Shown: positions 1 to 8,547 of the stretch, in pieces
Layout: each line of letters opens with the position of its first letter
Numbering within the stretch: position 1 is the stretch's first letter
Assembly: GCA_036272055.1 (NCBI GenBank)
Contig: DATAZL010000053.1
Location: forward strand, 218,972-282,971
DNA from: DASZVB01 sp036272055
GTDB lineage: Bacteria; Myxococcota_A; Polyangia; Polyangiales; Polyangiaceae
Direction of reading: 5' to 3'
DNA length: 64,000 bases
Made by a program: the position numbers and the translations under genes
The notes under the pieces: generated by a model
Told to the model about the DNA's origin: nothing
Seen by the model: the letters and a program-made list of their open reading frames with translations, nothing else
Databases searched by the model: none

Positions 1-353
1 TCCGGGTCGACGGGAAGCCGTGGTTCGAGGGCCGCATGCAGGTCGTGGCCATCGCGAACGGCCGCTTCTTCGGCGGCGGGATGCACATCGCACCGGAGGC
101 GGACCCCGGCGACGGCGTCTTCGACGTGGTCGTCATGGGAGACATCCCGTTCGCCGAGTCGCTCCGGCTCGCGCCCGCCGTCTACAAGGGCGAGCACCTG
201 TCCGAGCCGCGGGTGCTCTCGACGCGCGGTTCGCTGGTCGAAGCGGAGCCGCTCGCGCCCGCGCCGGTCTACGTCGACTCCGACGGGGAGACGCCGGGAC
301 GACTGCCGCTCAAGGCGCGCATCGCGCGAGGCGCGCTCCGCATCCGCGCGTGA
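1..353 (+). CDS. Diacylglycerol/lipid kinase family protein, C-terminal part (truncated by window edge)
   Basis: The reading frame is open from base 3 and ends in TGA at 351-353, so only the last 116 residues are present. The segment VVAIANGRFFGGGM followed by PEADPGDGVFDVVVMGD is the typical C-terminal lobe of the YegS/DgkB (DAGK_cat) lipid kinases, which phosphorylate diacylglycerol or related lipids at the cytoplasmic membrane. The end matches the family: a beta-rich stretch with the pattern YVDSDGETPGRLPL, as in the phosphate-cap region of these enzymes. The catalytic nucleotide-binding half lies upstream of the window. It converges with the minus-strand lipoprotein gene ending at 356, leaving two bases between the stops. 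Substrate cannot be told from this part. Confidence 0.85.
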   Translation, partial: RVDGKPWFEGRMQVVAIANGRFFGGGMHIAPEADPGDGVFDVVVMGDIPFAESLRLAPAVYKGEHLSEPRVLSTRGSLVEAEPLAPAPVYVDSDGETPGRLPLKARIARGALRIRA

Positions 354-355
354 CC

Positions 356-1318
356 TCAGGGACCGAGCGTCGGTTCGATCGAGATGCGGTCTTCTTCGCC
401 GAGCTCGAGGGCGGAGGTGACGCGTAGCTCCACGCCGTCGCAGACGCGACGGAGGACGACGGGGCTCACCGCATCGGCCTCGCAGCGCGACGCCGGGAGT
501 GCCGGTTCGACGGCGAGCGCGATCATCTGGGTCGCCTGCCCGATGGCCTCGACGCGCGCCCCGAGATCCGTGGGCGCGACCGCCGAGACGCGCACGGCCT
601 CGCCGATGCGCGTGAAGAGCTCGGAACCGGTCAGCCACGCGGCGCGCACGCCGCCGTGGTCGAGGCGCATGCCGATGTCGTAGATGGCTTCTCGCGCGCT
701 CTGTGCCTTACCTTCCGGAACGTCGTAGTCGACGATGACCGTCTTCGTGCAGAGCACGTCGTCGCAGCGTGCCGCGGGTGGGTCGAGGCGGAACGCGAAG
801 ATCATGTCGTCGTCGAGCTCGGAGATGCGCGCGCCGAACTTGCGGAGGCGTGAGAGACGCCGCGCCCAGCCGACGACGCCGCGGAGGAGCGCGCGTCGTC
901 CCGCTTCGGCCTTCGCGAGCCTGACCTCCATCGCCGCGGCCTTCACGTCGAACGCGTGGGCGCTCTTCTGCCGGTATTCCTCGGTGATCTCGAGCTCGAC
1001 GAGTCGCTCGGCGGCGCGACCCGAGTAAGCGCCGGACGGCACTGCCTCGAGAAAAGCGCGCAGCCGAGGCGGGTCGTCCCACGCGCGCACGACGTACCCG
1101 ACCTCGGCGTGCTTGAGCCACCGGAGCACCTCGACGTGATAGCCGCCGTCGGGATTGTGTCGCAGATAGTCGACGCTCGCGGCGAGCTTCTGCTCGACCG
1201 TCGGTGCCAGCCGGAAGCGGCGATACGACGCGAAGTCGTCCACCGCGACCGCCGTGCGGTGCCCCATCTCGACACAACCGACGAGGCAGAGAGCGAGGGC
1301 GAGGAGCGCGTTCCGCAT
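356..1318 (-). CDS. Secreted lipoprotein of unknown function
   Basis: A 320-residue protein begins MRNALLALALCLVGC, a signal peptide with lipobox LVGC, so a membrane-anchored lipoprotein is predicted. No catalytic family is recognised. The mature part is helical and charged up to about residue 160, then contains a pair of cysteines in RCDDVLCTK and a beta-like C-terminal half ending in ELRVTSALELGEEDRISIEP. The start codon directly abuts the stop of the Cys-rich gene at 1319, so the two are almost certainly co-transcribed. It is the last gene of a run that begins near 4416. Function unknown. Confidence 0.75.
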   Translation of the reverse strand: MRNALLALALCLVGCVEMGHRTAVAVDDFASYRRFRLAPTVEQKLAASVDYLRHNPDGGYHVEVLRWLKHAEVGYVVRAWDDPPRLRAFLEAVPSGAYSGRAAERLVELEITEEYRQKSAHAFDVKAAAMEVRLAKAEAGRRALLRGVVGWARRLSRLRKFGARISELDDDMIFAFRLDPPAARCDDVLCTKTVIVDYDVPEGKAQSAREAIYDIGMRLDHGGVRAAWLTGSELFTRIGEAVRVSAVAPTDLGARVEAIGQATQMIALAVEPALPASRCEADAVSPVVLRRVCDGVELRVTSALELGEEDRISIEPTLGP

Positions 1319-1723
1319 CTAGGGCTCGCTCGGGCAGAAGTCGCACTCGCTCGGCACGGTCGGCGAGTTGTCGTCGATAAATCGCGCGTAGTCGTCACAG
1401 CTCGACTCGAGGAGCTTTCGCAGACACACCTCGCCGTCGTGGATCAGCGGGACGCACCCCACCGGGAACTGTGTGAGCGGGAGCGGTCCGGTACCGCAGG
1501 CGACCGTGCACGCCTTCGATTGCAGGCCGCACGAGCTGCAGTGATTGCAGTCGATGTTTCGCTTGGCGGTGAAGAAGCGTGGCGCGTCGAGCCGCTCGAC
1601 GGGCTGCCCGCAGGCGCCGATGTCGCCCGGCACCGGCGCCGCGCAGAGGAGCGCGACGACGATCGCACTCCCGAGGCGCGTCCGCGTGCCCCGCGCTGCC
1701 GGCATGGGAGGTCGAGCCCTCAC
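1319..1723 (-). CDS. Small cysteine-rich secreted protein
   Basis: A 134-residue protein with an N-terminal hydrophobic segment (about residues 15-33) that looks like a signal peptide. The mature part has eleven cysteines, including the cluster DCNHCSSCGLQSKACTVACG and a C-terminal ECDFC. The spacing is not that of a c-type haem site (no CxxCH) or of a known zinc ribbon, so disulphide bonding outside the cytoplasm is the simplest reading. It overlaps the upstream barrel-like gene by four bases (ATGA) and abuts the downstream lipoprotein gene, so these three probably act together in the envelope. No family recognised. Confidence 0.7.
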   Translation of the reverse strand: MRARPPMPAARGTRTRLGSAIVVALLCAAPVPGDIGACGQPVERLDAPRFFTAKRNIDCNHCSSCGLQSKACTVACGTGPLPLTQFPVGCVPLIHDGEVCLRKLLESSCDDYARFIDDNSPTVPSECDFCPSEP

Positions 1724-2391
1724 GGGAGCACCTCGTAGTCGTACACGGCACCGAGCTCCATCGACAGGATCGGGATTGCGGGGCGCGCCGAGTCGAGCGT
1801 CCCCGCAGCGAAGAACATGCTGCCGATGAGCGAAGCGCTGAGCCCGAGCGCGGCAGTGAGATAGAAGATGCCGCCCCCGGCGACCTCGAACCCGACGTTG
1901 GCATCGGGCTCGATGACGATGGGGAACCCGGCGCGCCCGAGCACCGCCCAGCGGGGATCGGGTCTGTAGAGAAAGAGATACGAGGGCGTCACGACTTCTT
2001 GGGTGATGCCGTCGAGGGCGAAGGAGCCGTGGACGACCACGCCGTGAAAGATGCGGTCGCCCCCGGCGAGGAGCGCGCCGAGCGACAGGTCGAAGTACGT
2101 CGCAGTGAGCGACAGCGACTCGGCATTGCTGCCGAGCTCCGTCTGCAGCCGATACGGGTTCTCGAAGCGAATGCCGCGTCCGACGGCGGCGCCGGCCATG
2201 AGACGGTACTCGCCACCGAGGGGCGGCAACGGCGTGCTCGGCAAGCGGGCACCCTGGTCGGCGTCACGGGCCGCCGAAGGCGACGGCGCCTCCGGGAGCG
2301 TGACGTGCTCCGCGCCGGGTTCGGCGGCGCGCGACGTCGCGGACCACGAGGCGACCGCGACGAGCGCAGCCCAGAAGCGCGTCGAGACCAC
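1720..2391 (-). CDS. Secreted, probably outer-membrane beta-barrel-like protein
   Basis: The 223-residue product starts with a signal peptide (MVSTRFWAALVAVASWSATSRA) followed by a proline/serine-rich linker. From about residue 60 it consists of alternating hydrophobic/polar strands rich in glycine and aromatic residues (EYRLMAGAAVGRGIRF, SLTATYFDLSLGALLAG, YFDLSLG, GGGIFYLTAALGLSA), which suggests a small eight- to ten-stranded outer-membrane barrel. The start lies six bases after the aminopeptidase gene and the end overlaps the Cys-rich gene, so it belongs to the same operon. No exact family can be named. Confidence 0.65.
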   Translation of the reverse strand: MVSTRFWAALVAVASWSATSRAAEPGAEHVTLPEAPSPSAARDADQGARLPSTPLPPLGGEYRLMAGAAVGRGIRFENPYRLQTELGSNAESLSLTATYFDLSLGALLAGGDRIFHGVVVHGSFALDGITQEVVTPSYLFLYRPDPRWAVLGRAGFPIVIEPDANVGFEVAGGGIFYLTAALGLSASLIGSMFFAAGTLDSARPAIPILSMELGAVYDYEVLP

Positions 2392-2397
2392 GGCGTT

Positions 2398-3702
2398 CTA
2401 GCTTGGACGGCAGGCGCGCTCGACGTCGGACGTGCGACGCGGGATGGCGTCGCTGAGGACGCGCCGACCCTCGGCCGTGACGAGCACGTCGTCTTCGATA
2501 CGCACGCCGATGCCGCGATAGCGCGCCGGCGCCTGGTCGTCGGTCGCGGAGACGTAGAGCCCGGGTTCCACCGTGATCACGACTCCCGGCTCGAGCGGCC
2601 GCGGCTTTCCACGCTCGAAGTAACGGCCGACATCGTGCACGTCCATGCCGAGATAGTGACTCGTCTTGTGCATGTAGTAGCGCTTGTAGCGCTCGTCCTT
2701 GATGGCCTCCTCGACGGGCCCCTCGATCAGCCCGAGCGTGACCATACCCTCGGCGAGCACCTTGACGCTCGCGGCGTGGATCTCCTCGATGGTCGCGCCG
2801 GGCCGGGTTGCGTCGATGCTCGCGTCTTGAGCCGCGAGCACCAGATCGTAGATCTCGCGCTGGGGCTCGGTGAACTTGCCGCCCACCGGGAACGTACGGG
2901 TGACGTCGGCCGCGTAGTAACCGAACTCCGTGCCTGCATCGATGAGGAGGAGATCCCCTTCCTCCATGAGGCGGTTGTTCTTGTGATAGTGGAGCACGGT
3001 CGCGTTGGGGCCCGAGCCGACGATGGGCGCGTAGGCGGGCCGCTCCGAACCGTGCTTGCGGAAGATGTTCCTGAGCACCGCCTCGACCTCGTACTCGTAC
3101 ATGCCGGGGCGCGCGACGGCCATGGCGGCGACATGCGCCTCTCCGGTGATGTCGATGGCGCGCGCCATGAGCTCGATCTCCGCCGGCGTCTTCTTGCGGC
3201 GCATCTCGTGCACGAGCGTCGCGGGATCGATGATCTGCGTCGGAAACGTCGCCCCGCGACGCGCTCGCGGGCGCGTGCGATCGATGGCGCGGAGCACCTG
3301 CTCGTCCTCGTCGCGGTCGCGCCCGATGCGGTAGAAGAGCCGCTCGGCGTTCTCGAGCCAGTCGGGCAGCTTCGCGGCGAGCTCGGAGACCGGGAACGCC
3401 ACCTTCGCGCCGAGCTCGGAGACGGCCCCGTCGACCCCGACGCGCGCGCCGTCCCACGTCTCCCGCTCGGGATCTCGTGGGCGCACGAACAGCGCATAGC
3501 GGTCCGCGTGCACCGTGCTGAGGACGAGCACCGACTCCGGCTCGTCGAAGCCGGTCAGATAGTAAAAGTCGGAGTCTTGCCGGTACTCGTGCTCGACGTC
3601 GTTGTTGCGGATGGCGGCGCCAGCGGCAAAAAGGACGAGGACGCCCTCGCCCATCGCGTCGAGGAGGACCGCACGACGTTGTGCGAAGATGGGATCGACC
3701 AT
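2398..3702 (-). CDS. pepP: Xaa-Pro aminopeptidase (aminopeptidase P, M24B)
   Basis: A 434-residue protein with the two-domain plan of aminopeptidase P: an N-terminal creatinase-like domain (about 1-170, with DSDFYYLTGFDEPES) and a pita-bread metallopeptidase domain. All five metal ligands are visible: D255 in LLLIDAG, D266 in AADVTRTFPV, H349 in HKTSHYLGMD, E379 in TVEPGLY and E403 in RIEDDVLV. The enzyme removes the N-terminal residue from peptides with proline in position two, using two Mn or similar ions in the cytoplasm. No signal peptide is seen. It is followed after six bases by a barrel-like protein gene; the pairing does not suggest a specialised substrate. Length is normal for the family. 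Confidence 0.93.
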   Translation of the reverse strand: MVDPIFAQRRAVLLDAMGEGVLVLFAAGAAIRNNDVEHEYRQDSDFYYLTGFDEPESVLVLSTVHADRYALFVRPRDPERETWDGARVGVDGAVSELGAKVAFPVSELAAKLPDWLENAERLFYRIGRDRDEDEQVLRAIDRTRPRARRGATFPTQIIDPATLVHEMRRKKTPAEIELMARAIDITGEAHVAAMAVARPGMYEYEVEAVLRNIFRKHGSERPAYAPIVGSGPNATVLHYHKNNRLMEEGDLLLIDAGTEFGYYAADVTRTFPVGGKFTEPQREIYDLVLAAQDASIDATRPGATIEEIHAASVKVLAEGMVTLGLIEGPVEEAIKDERYKRYYMHKTSHYLGMDVHDVGRYFERGKPRPLEPGVVITVEPGLYVSATDDQAPARYRGIGVRIEDDVLVTAEGRRVLSDAIPRRTSDVERACRPS

Positions 3703-3714
3703 GCGCGTCGAATA

Positions 3715-4416
3715 CTACCGGGGATCGTCGCCGGACGCCCGGGGATGGTGCCGGCTCAGCATCCGCGCGCCCCTCCAGACCGTCGCGACGAGCTCCGCGC
3801 TGCCGGCGTGAGTGGTGAAGGTCGCCTCGAACGGACCGCCGTGCTCGCTGCAGAAGAGGCCCTGCTCGCCGACCACGGCCCACCGCCGACTCGAGGACGT
3901 CACCGTGCTCGCAGCGATTCCCTTCCCACCGACGGTCACCTCGAGATCTTCGACCGGCGTGCCGGCGACGGCGAAGAGACGAAAGCAGTCGCCGCGGTCG
4001 GCCTGCCAGCGTAACGGCGGTCCCTTGCCGGTCTCGTCGACGACGCCGCTGGCGCGCGCCATCTGTGTGAGGCCGGAAGGCGGTCCGCAGGACACACCGA
4101 GGCGGACGACGTCCACGCGTGGTGACGCGGACGGCGTGAAGCCGGCATAGCAAGCGACCGACGGCTCTGGTCGCTCCGACGGCGCTGCCGCGAGCACCGT
4201 CGCCGGAGGGGCGCTGCCCGACGGCGCCGCCGGCATTGGATTCGCCGCTGGACGTACGACGTCCGGTGGCGCGCTCGGGGACACCGACGGCTCACCGCGC
4301 GCCGGTGACGTCGAGGCCACCGGCGCGGTGTGTTCCTGGCCGGCCGCTCGCCTTTCGCCGCACCCGGAAGCCGCTCCGAGGAGAACTAAAACGGGCAGGG
4401 CGTTTGACTGACGCAC
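3715..4416 (-). CDS. Hypothetical lipoprotein
   Basis: From a GTG at 4416 the protein is 233 residues and starts with a short signal sequence ending in a lipobox, LVLLGAASGC, so a lipoprotein is expected. An in-frame ATG at 4464 exists, but it would add a non-hydrophobic leader and overlap the divergent gene at 4440, so the GTG is preferred. The mature protein has a long Pro/Ala/Ser linker (about residues 30-90) and a compact C-terminal domain with four cysteines (YAGF, SCGPPSG, DCFRLFAV, LFCSEHGG). No family recognised. It stands 12 bases upstream of pepP and may head the operon. Confidence 0.65.
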   Translation of the reverse strand: MRQSNALPVLVLLGAASGCGERRAAGQEHTAPVASTSPARGEPSVSPSAPPDVVRPAANPMPAAPSGSAPPATVLAAAPSERPEPSVACYAGFTPSASPRVDVVRLGVSCGPPSGLTQMARASGVVDETGKGPPLRWQADRGDCFRLFAVAGTPVEDLEVTVGGKGIAASTVTSSSRRWAVVGEQGLFCSEHGGPFEATFTTHAGSAELVATVWRGARMLSRHHPRASGDDPR

Positions 4417-4439
4417 CGCACCAGGGTACTCGGTAAATC

Positions 4440-4907
4440 GTGCAAAGTGATCCGCCCCCCGCATCGGAACGTACCGAAACGGACCGGGAGCGGCGGCGGC
4501 TGGAGCGATTGCTCCCGTACGTCATCAAGCGGGTGCTCGAGACCGGACTCGAGAAGCTCGCGGAGGCCCCCGAGAACGCGCGGAACCTCGTCAACGAGAT
4601 GAAGCTCCCGAAGGAGATCCTGTCGCTCCTTCTGTCGCAGCTCGACGAGACGAAGAGCGGCCTCTACCGCGTGGTGGCGCGCGAGACGCGGGATTTCCTG
4701 CAGCAGACGAACATCGCCGAAGAGGTCGCGCGCGTCCTCACCACGCTGTCCTTCGAGGTGAAGACCGAGGTGCGGTTCATCCCGAACGACTCGCGCCTCG
4801 GCGCGACGCCCGACGTTCGCTCGAGGGTTCGCGTGAAGAAGGCGGACGGCGATCGCAAGAGCGCTCCCCCGCCCGCTGAACCGGAAGCGAGCAACGACAA
4901 GACCTGA
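4440..4907 (+). CDS. Conserved helical protein of unknown function
   Basis: The 155-residue product starts at GTG 4440. It is strongly helical and charged, with ERLLPYVIKRVLETGLEKL, LVNEMKLPKEILSLLLSQLDETK, and RDFLQQTNIAEEVARVLTTLSFEVKTEVRFIPND as the most structured stretches. No signal peptide or membrane segment is seen. The heptad-like pattern suggests a coiled-coil or membrane-associating amphipathic protein; the terminal beta strand and acidic tail are typical of a family I remember as uncharacterised in myxobacteria. The stop codon overlaps the start of the downstream hydrolase gene (TGATG), so translation is probably coupled. Function unknown. Confidence 0.7.
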   Translation: MQSDPPPASERTETDRERRRLERLLPYVIKRVLETGLEKLAEAPENARNLVNEMKLPKEILSLLLSQLDETKSGLYRVVARETRDFLQQTNIAEEVARVLTTLSFEVKTEVRFIPNDSRLGATPDVRSRVRVKKADGDRKSAPPPAEPEASNDKT

Positions 4908-7807
4908 TGCGAGCGGGCCGCGCGATTCGGCAACCGTCGTGGTCGCAGAAACGCCTCGGCGGCGTGCTCGGTCTTCTGCTCTTGCTCGCGGGCACACGGA
5001 CAGCGGCGGCTGACGTCCTCGTCGCGCCTTCCGCCGACGGGCACATCGGAGCTCTGTTCGCGGCGGGGCCGCTCCCCGCGACCGGCAAGCTCGACGTCGC
5101 GCGGCTCCTTCCGTCGCGTGGCGCGCGCATCACCGGGCAGGTCGGTTCGCCGTCGTGGTCTCTCGCGGACGGCGGCACCGGCGCCTTCGATCTCTTCAAG
5201 GTGTTCGGCAAGACGGCGAGCCGCGGCGTGCTCGCCGGTGAGCTCGTGCTCCCGTCGGCGTTCACGGGCTGGCTTCTCCTGTCGATCGACGGCGCGGTGA
5301 CGGTGCACGTCGACGGTCGCCCGGTGTTCGTGCGGGACGCCGCGCACGTCCGCGGCTTCGGCTGGGATCCGGTCGTCCTCAGCCTCGCAGGGGGCACGCA
5401 CACGCTCGTCGTCGAGCTCCGCCGTCAAGGCAGGCCGTGGAACGCCGAGCTCCGGCTCCTCGACGCGGCCGACCTCGGCCCACCACGCGGAGCGGCGCTG
5501 CTCCTCCGCGGCGCGACCGACGAGGACGCGGAGCGGCTCGCCGGCAATCTCGCCGACATCCAGGTCTCGAGCGGGCTCGTCCCTTTCGGCTTCCAGCCGC
5601 AGGTGCGCGTCGAGTTCCCCCGCGGCGCGCCGATCGGCACCCACGTCACGCCGTCGCTCGCCGTTTTTTCTCGCGGCGTCCCGCTGTCGGCGGCGTCGTC
5701 CCTCGGTGAGCTCCGTCCCGACCCGACGGTCGTGCCGCCGAAGAGCGTGCTTTTGCCCGCCGTCGCACTCGACGGCGCGCCGGGTCCCGATCGGGTGCAG
5801 GTACGCGTCGGCAAGAGCACCCGCTCCCTGCCGCTCCACGCCGACGTCGTGGCCGCGTCGGCGGTGACGCGGGCGCTCACGCTCCGTCGGCGGCTCGAGG
5901 TGTCTCCGCCGCTCAAGGTCTCGGATCCGGAGACCGTCATCGCGACGCTGGAGGCGCGGGTCGCCGAGCTCGCCGTCCTCGAGAACCGCGGCGACGCGAG
6001 CGTCGCAGCGCGGGCGAAACGTCTCGAGGCGTTCGTCGACCGCGTCGAGTCCGGCGGCGACCCGCTCCGTGACCACGGCGTGCTCGAGCTCGCGCGACGG
6101 TCGCGCATCGACGGCGCGCCGGACCCGCTGCGCGTCCACGTGCCGGCGAGCCTCGGCGCCGACCCGTCGCGCAGGTACCCCCTCGTCGTCGTGCTCCACG
6201 GCTACAACGGGACGCCGGAGCGCATCATGAATGCGTTCCTCGGCACCGAGTCGCTCGCGCCGCACCCGCGGGTCGACGGATTCGTACTCGCCCCGGCGGC
6301 GCACGGGGACGCTTTCTATCGCGGTCCAGGCGAGCTCGAGGTGCTCGACGCGATCGACTGGGCCGTGAAGACGTACCCCATCGATCCGGAGCGGATCTCC
6401 GTCGCGGGGCACTCGATGGGCGGCACCGGGGCCGCGCAGATGGGGCTCAGGTACCCGGACCGCTTCGCGGCCATCGGCGCCCTCGCCGGCTATCAGAGCT
6501 TCTTCGTGCGGCGGGACGTGCTCGGGCGGCCGATCCGACCATGGGAGTTGACGGAGCTCACGCGGTGGTCTCCCGCGAGCTTCGCCGAGAACGGCCGTGA
6601 CGAGCTCCTCCTCGTCGCACAGGGGACGAGCGATCTGCCGCTCGCGCACTCGCAGTCTCTCGCCGAACGCTTCCGCGCGCTCGGCTACACCTTCCGCGAG
6701 ACGTACCCGGATATCGGCCACGACGTCTGGCGCATCGTCTGGGCGAACGCCGACATGTGGCCGGCACTCTCCGCGCGCCGGCTCGCGACGCGGCCGTCCC
6801 ACGTCGCGTTCAAGACCGACTCGCTCCGTTATCCGTCGCGGGCCTGGGTGCACGTGTCGGCCATCGGCGCGACGCCCGCGACGGTCGATGCGACGCTCGC
6901 GAAGGACCATGTGTCGGTGAAGACCCGCGGCGTCGACGGACTGGACCTCGCCGTCCGGAGCGCCGGCGCGAGCGGCCCGATGATGGTCGAGCTCGACGGC
7001 CAGAGCTTCGCGGCGGCAGAACGAGATCCCTCCTCGTTTCATCGCGCGGCCGGGAGCTGGACGGTCGGCCCTGTGCCGCCACCGGGCGCGCTCGCGAAGC
7101 GTGCGGCGCTCGAGGGACCGATCCGCGACGCCTGGAACGGGCCAATGGCGTTCGTCTACGGGACGCTCGATAGCCGGCAGACCAGCGCCGCCCGCGAAGT
7201 GGCCGAACACTTCCGCGCGCGCTGGTCCGGCGACACCCGCTATCCGGTGCTCGCTGACCGCGCCGTGTCCGCGGACCTCGCGAGCACGCATTCGCTGTTC
7301 CTCGTCGGCAGTCGCGACTCGAACCTGCTCGTACGAAAGCTCGACGCTTCCCTGCCGCTCGGCATGGACGGTGGAGCGGTGCGAGCCGGCCGCGCGCGGG
7401 TGACGGGTGACGGCGAGCTCGGGTTCATCGCCGTGTATCCGAACCCGGAGAACACCGGACGCTACGTGGTCGTCGTCGAAGCAGCGACCGCTGCGGGTCT
7501 CTGGCGCTCGATGTCCCTGCCGCTCGCGCTCCCCGACTTCATCGTCTTCGATTCGGGTCTCGCGCCCGCGGCGGGTCAGCAGGTGCTCGGGGACGCTCGC
7601 GTGCTGGGGGGCGGGTATTTCGATCGGAGCTGGACGCTCCCGCCGAGCTTCGGCGATGTGCTGGTGCCGGGCGGCGTGCCTCGCGCACCGGTGCCCGCTC
7701 TTCCGGCGCCGGCAGCTCCTTCGGCACCCCGTACTCCTTCTTCAGCCGCTGGAGCTCCACCGGCGTCAGGTGGCGGAACTGTCCAGGCGACAGCCCCTCG
7801 TCGGTGA
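4907..7807 (+). CDS. Secreted S9-like alpha/beta-hydrolase (esterase/peptidase) with large accessory regions
   Basis: A 966-residue exported protein (hydrophobic signal around residues 17-35). Residues 30-400 are an N-terminal beta-rich region including a PA14/sandwich-like stretch (SIDGAVTVHVDGRPVFVRD). Residues about 410-640 form an alpha/beta-hydrolase of the prolyl-oligopeptidase/esterase type: RYPLVVVLHGYNGTPE oxyanion region, nucleophile S503 in GHSMGG, acid probably in TSDLPL, and H605 in DIGHDVW. The C-terminal 300 residues are another beta-rich region ending LPDFIVFDSG, then a Pro/Ala tail. The substrate is unknown; peptide or ester bonds outside the cytoplasm are likely. The final 269 bases are antisense to the end of the pseudouridine synthase gene. 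Start codon overlaps the previous stop. Confidence 0.8.
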   Translation: MRAGRAIRQPSWSQKRLGGVLGLLLLLAGTRTAAADVLVAPSADGHIGALFAAGPLPATGKLDVARLLPSRGARITGQVGSPSWSLADGGTGAFDLFKVFGKTASRGVLAGELVLPSAFTGWLLLSIDGAVTVHVDGRPVFVRDAAHVRGFGWDPVVLSLAGGTHTLVVELRRQGRPWNAELRLLDAADLGPPRGAALLLRGATDEDAERLAGNLADIQVSSGLVPFGFQPQVRVEFPRGAPIGTHVTPSLAVFSRGVPLSAASSLGELRPDPTVVPPKSVLLPAVALDGAPGPDRVQVRVGKSTRSLPLHADVVAASAVTRALTLRRRLEVSPPLKVSDPETVIATLEARVAELAVLENRGDASVAARAKRLEAFVDRVESGGDPLRDHGVLELARRSRIDGAPDPLRVHVPASLGADPSRRYPLVVVLHGYNGTPERIMNAFLGTESLAPHPRVDGFVLAPAAHGDAFYRGPGELEVLDAIDWAVKTYPIDPERISVAGHSMGGTGAAQMGLRYPDRFAAIGALAGYQSFFVRRDVLGRPIRPWELTELTRWSPASFAENGRDELLLVAQGTSDLPLAHSQSLAERFRALGYTFRETYPDIGHDVWRIVWANADMWPALSARRLATRPSHVAFKTDSLRYPSRAWVHVSAIGATPATVDATLAKDHVSVKTRGVDGLDLAVRSAGASGPMMVELDGQSFAAAERDPSSFHRAAGSWTVGPVPPPGALAKRAALEGPIRDAWNGPMAFVYGTLDSRQTSAAREVAEHFRARWSGDTRYPVLADRAVSADLASTHSLFLVGSRDSNLLVRKLDASLPLGMDGGAVRAGRARVTGDGELGFIAVYPNPENTGRYVVVVEAATAAGLWRSMSLPLALPDFIVFDSGLAPAAGQQVLGDARVLGGGYFDRSWTLPPSFGDVLVPGGVPRAPVPALPAPAAPSAPRTPSSAAGAPPASGGGTVQATAPRR

Positions 7808-8444
7808 TACCGGCGAACGAGAGCCGCGCGAGCTGCCTCACCCTGAACCCCGTTGCCTCGCCGAGGCGATGGATCTGACGGTTCTTTCCCTCGCGGAGCA
7901 CGACCCGTAGCGTCGTCATGCGGCCCTCGACTCCGAGTCGCGTCACCTCGGCGGGACGCGTCGGCTTTCCGTCGATCTCGATGCTCGCTCGCCACCGGAC
8001 GAGGTCGGCGTCTCCCACGACGCCGTCGACCGCAGCCAGGTACACCTTGGGCGATGCCTTGCGCGGATGGAGGAGCCCGAGCGCGAAGTCTCCGTCGTTC
8101 GTGAGGAGCAACGTCCCCGTCGTGCCGAAGTCGAGCCGCCCCACTGGAACGACGCGGGCACCGACGCGTTTCGTGTACTCCGCGACGGTGGGTCGCCCCG
8201 CCGGATCGCTCATGGTGCTCACCACGTTCCGCGGTTTGTGAAACACCAGGTAAACCTTGGGTTCTCGCAGCACCGGACTACCGTCCACGGCGATCCGGTT
8301 CTCGTCCGGATCCGCCTGCGAGCCGAGCTCGGTGACGACACGTCCGTCGACCGTCACACGGCCCGAAAGGATGAGCTCCTCGGCTTTTCGCCGGGAAGCC
8401 ACGCCTCCGCGGGCCAGGATCTTCTGCAGACGTTCACGTGCCAC
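7539..8444 (-). CDS. rRNA pseudouridine synthase, RsuA/RluB family
   Basis: The 301-residue enzyme has an N-terminal S4 RNA-binding domain (RLQKILARGGVASRRKAEELI) and a catalytic domain with the family motif GRLDFGTTGTLLLTNDGD, in which the aspartate (near residue 104) is the nucleophile. The signature KNRQIHRLGEATGFRV is also present. It isomerises a uridine of 23S (RluB/RluE) or 16S (RsuA) rRNA; the order of motifs looks most like RluB but the exact site cannot be told. The core ends near YGVPKEL (about base 7718); the last 60 residues are a disordered Arg/Pro-rich tail that runs 269 bases into the convergent hydrolase gene. Confidence 0.9.
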   Translation of the reverse strand: MARERLQKILARGGVASRRKAEELILSGRVTVDGRVVTELGSQADPDENRIAVDGSPVLREPKVYLVFHKPRNVVSTMSDPAGRPTVAEYTKRVGARVVPVGRLDFGTTGTLLLTNDGDFALGLLHPRKASPKVYLAAVDGVVGDADLVRWRASIEIDGKPTRPAEVTRLGVEGRMTTLRVVLREGKNRQIHRLGEATGFRVRQLARLSFAGITDEGLSPGQFRHLTPVELQRLKKEYGVPKELPAPEERAPVREARRPAPAHRRSSAGASSSDRNTRPPARERPRAPADPPRARDPNRRR

Positions 8445-8547
8445 GATGGGGGCGCTCTACCAGAGCGCTGGTTCCACCGATACTGCGCCGAGCGTGGACC
8501 TCGTGCGGGCTTGATTGCGTGGTTCCACCGCGCTAACTCATGACCGT

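Noticed and set aside
1579..4014. Plus-strand open frame of 811 codons
   Set aside because: Antisense to pepP and neighbours, whose catalytic motifs are intact; the plus frame has Arg/His-rich shadow composition.
4664..7291. Minus-strand open frame of 875 codons
   Set aside because: Shadow of the secreted hydrolase, which has a signal peptide and catalytic GHSMGG.
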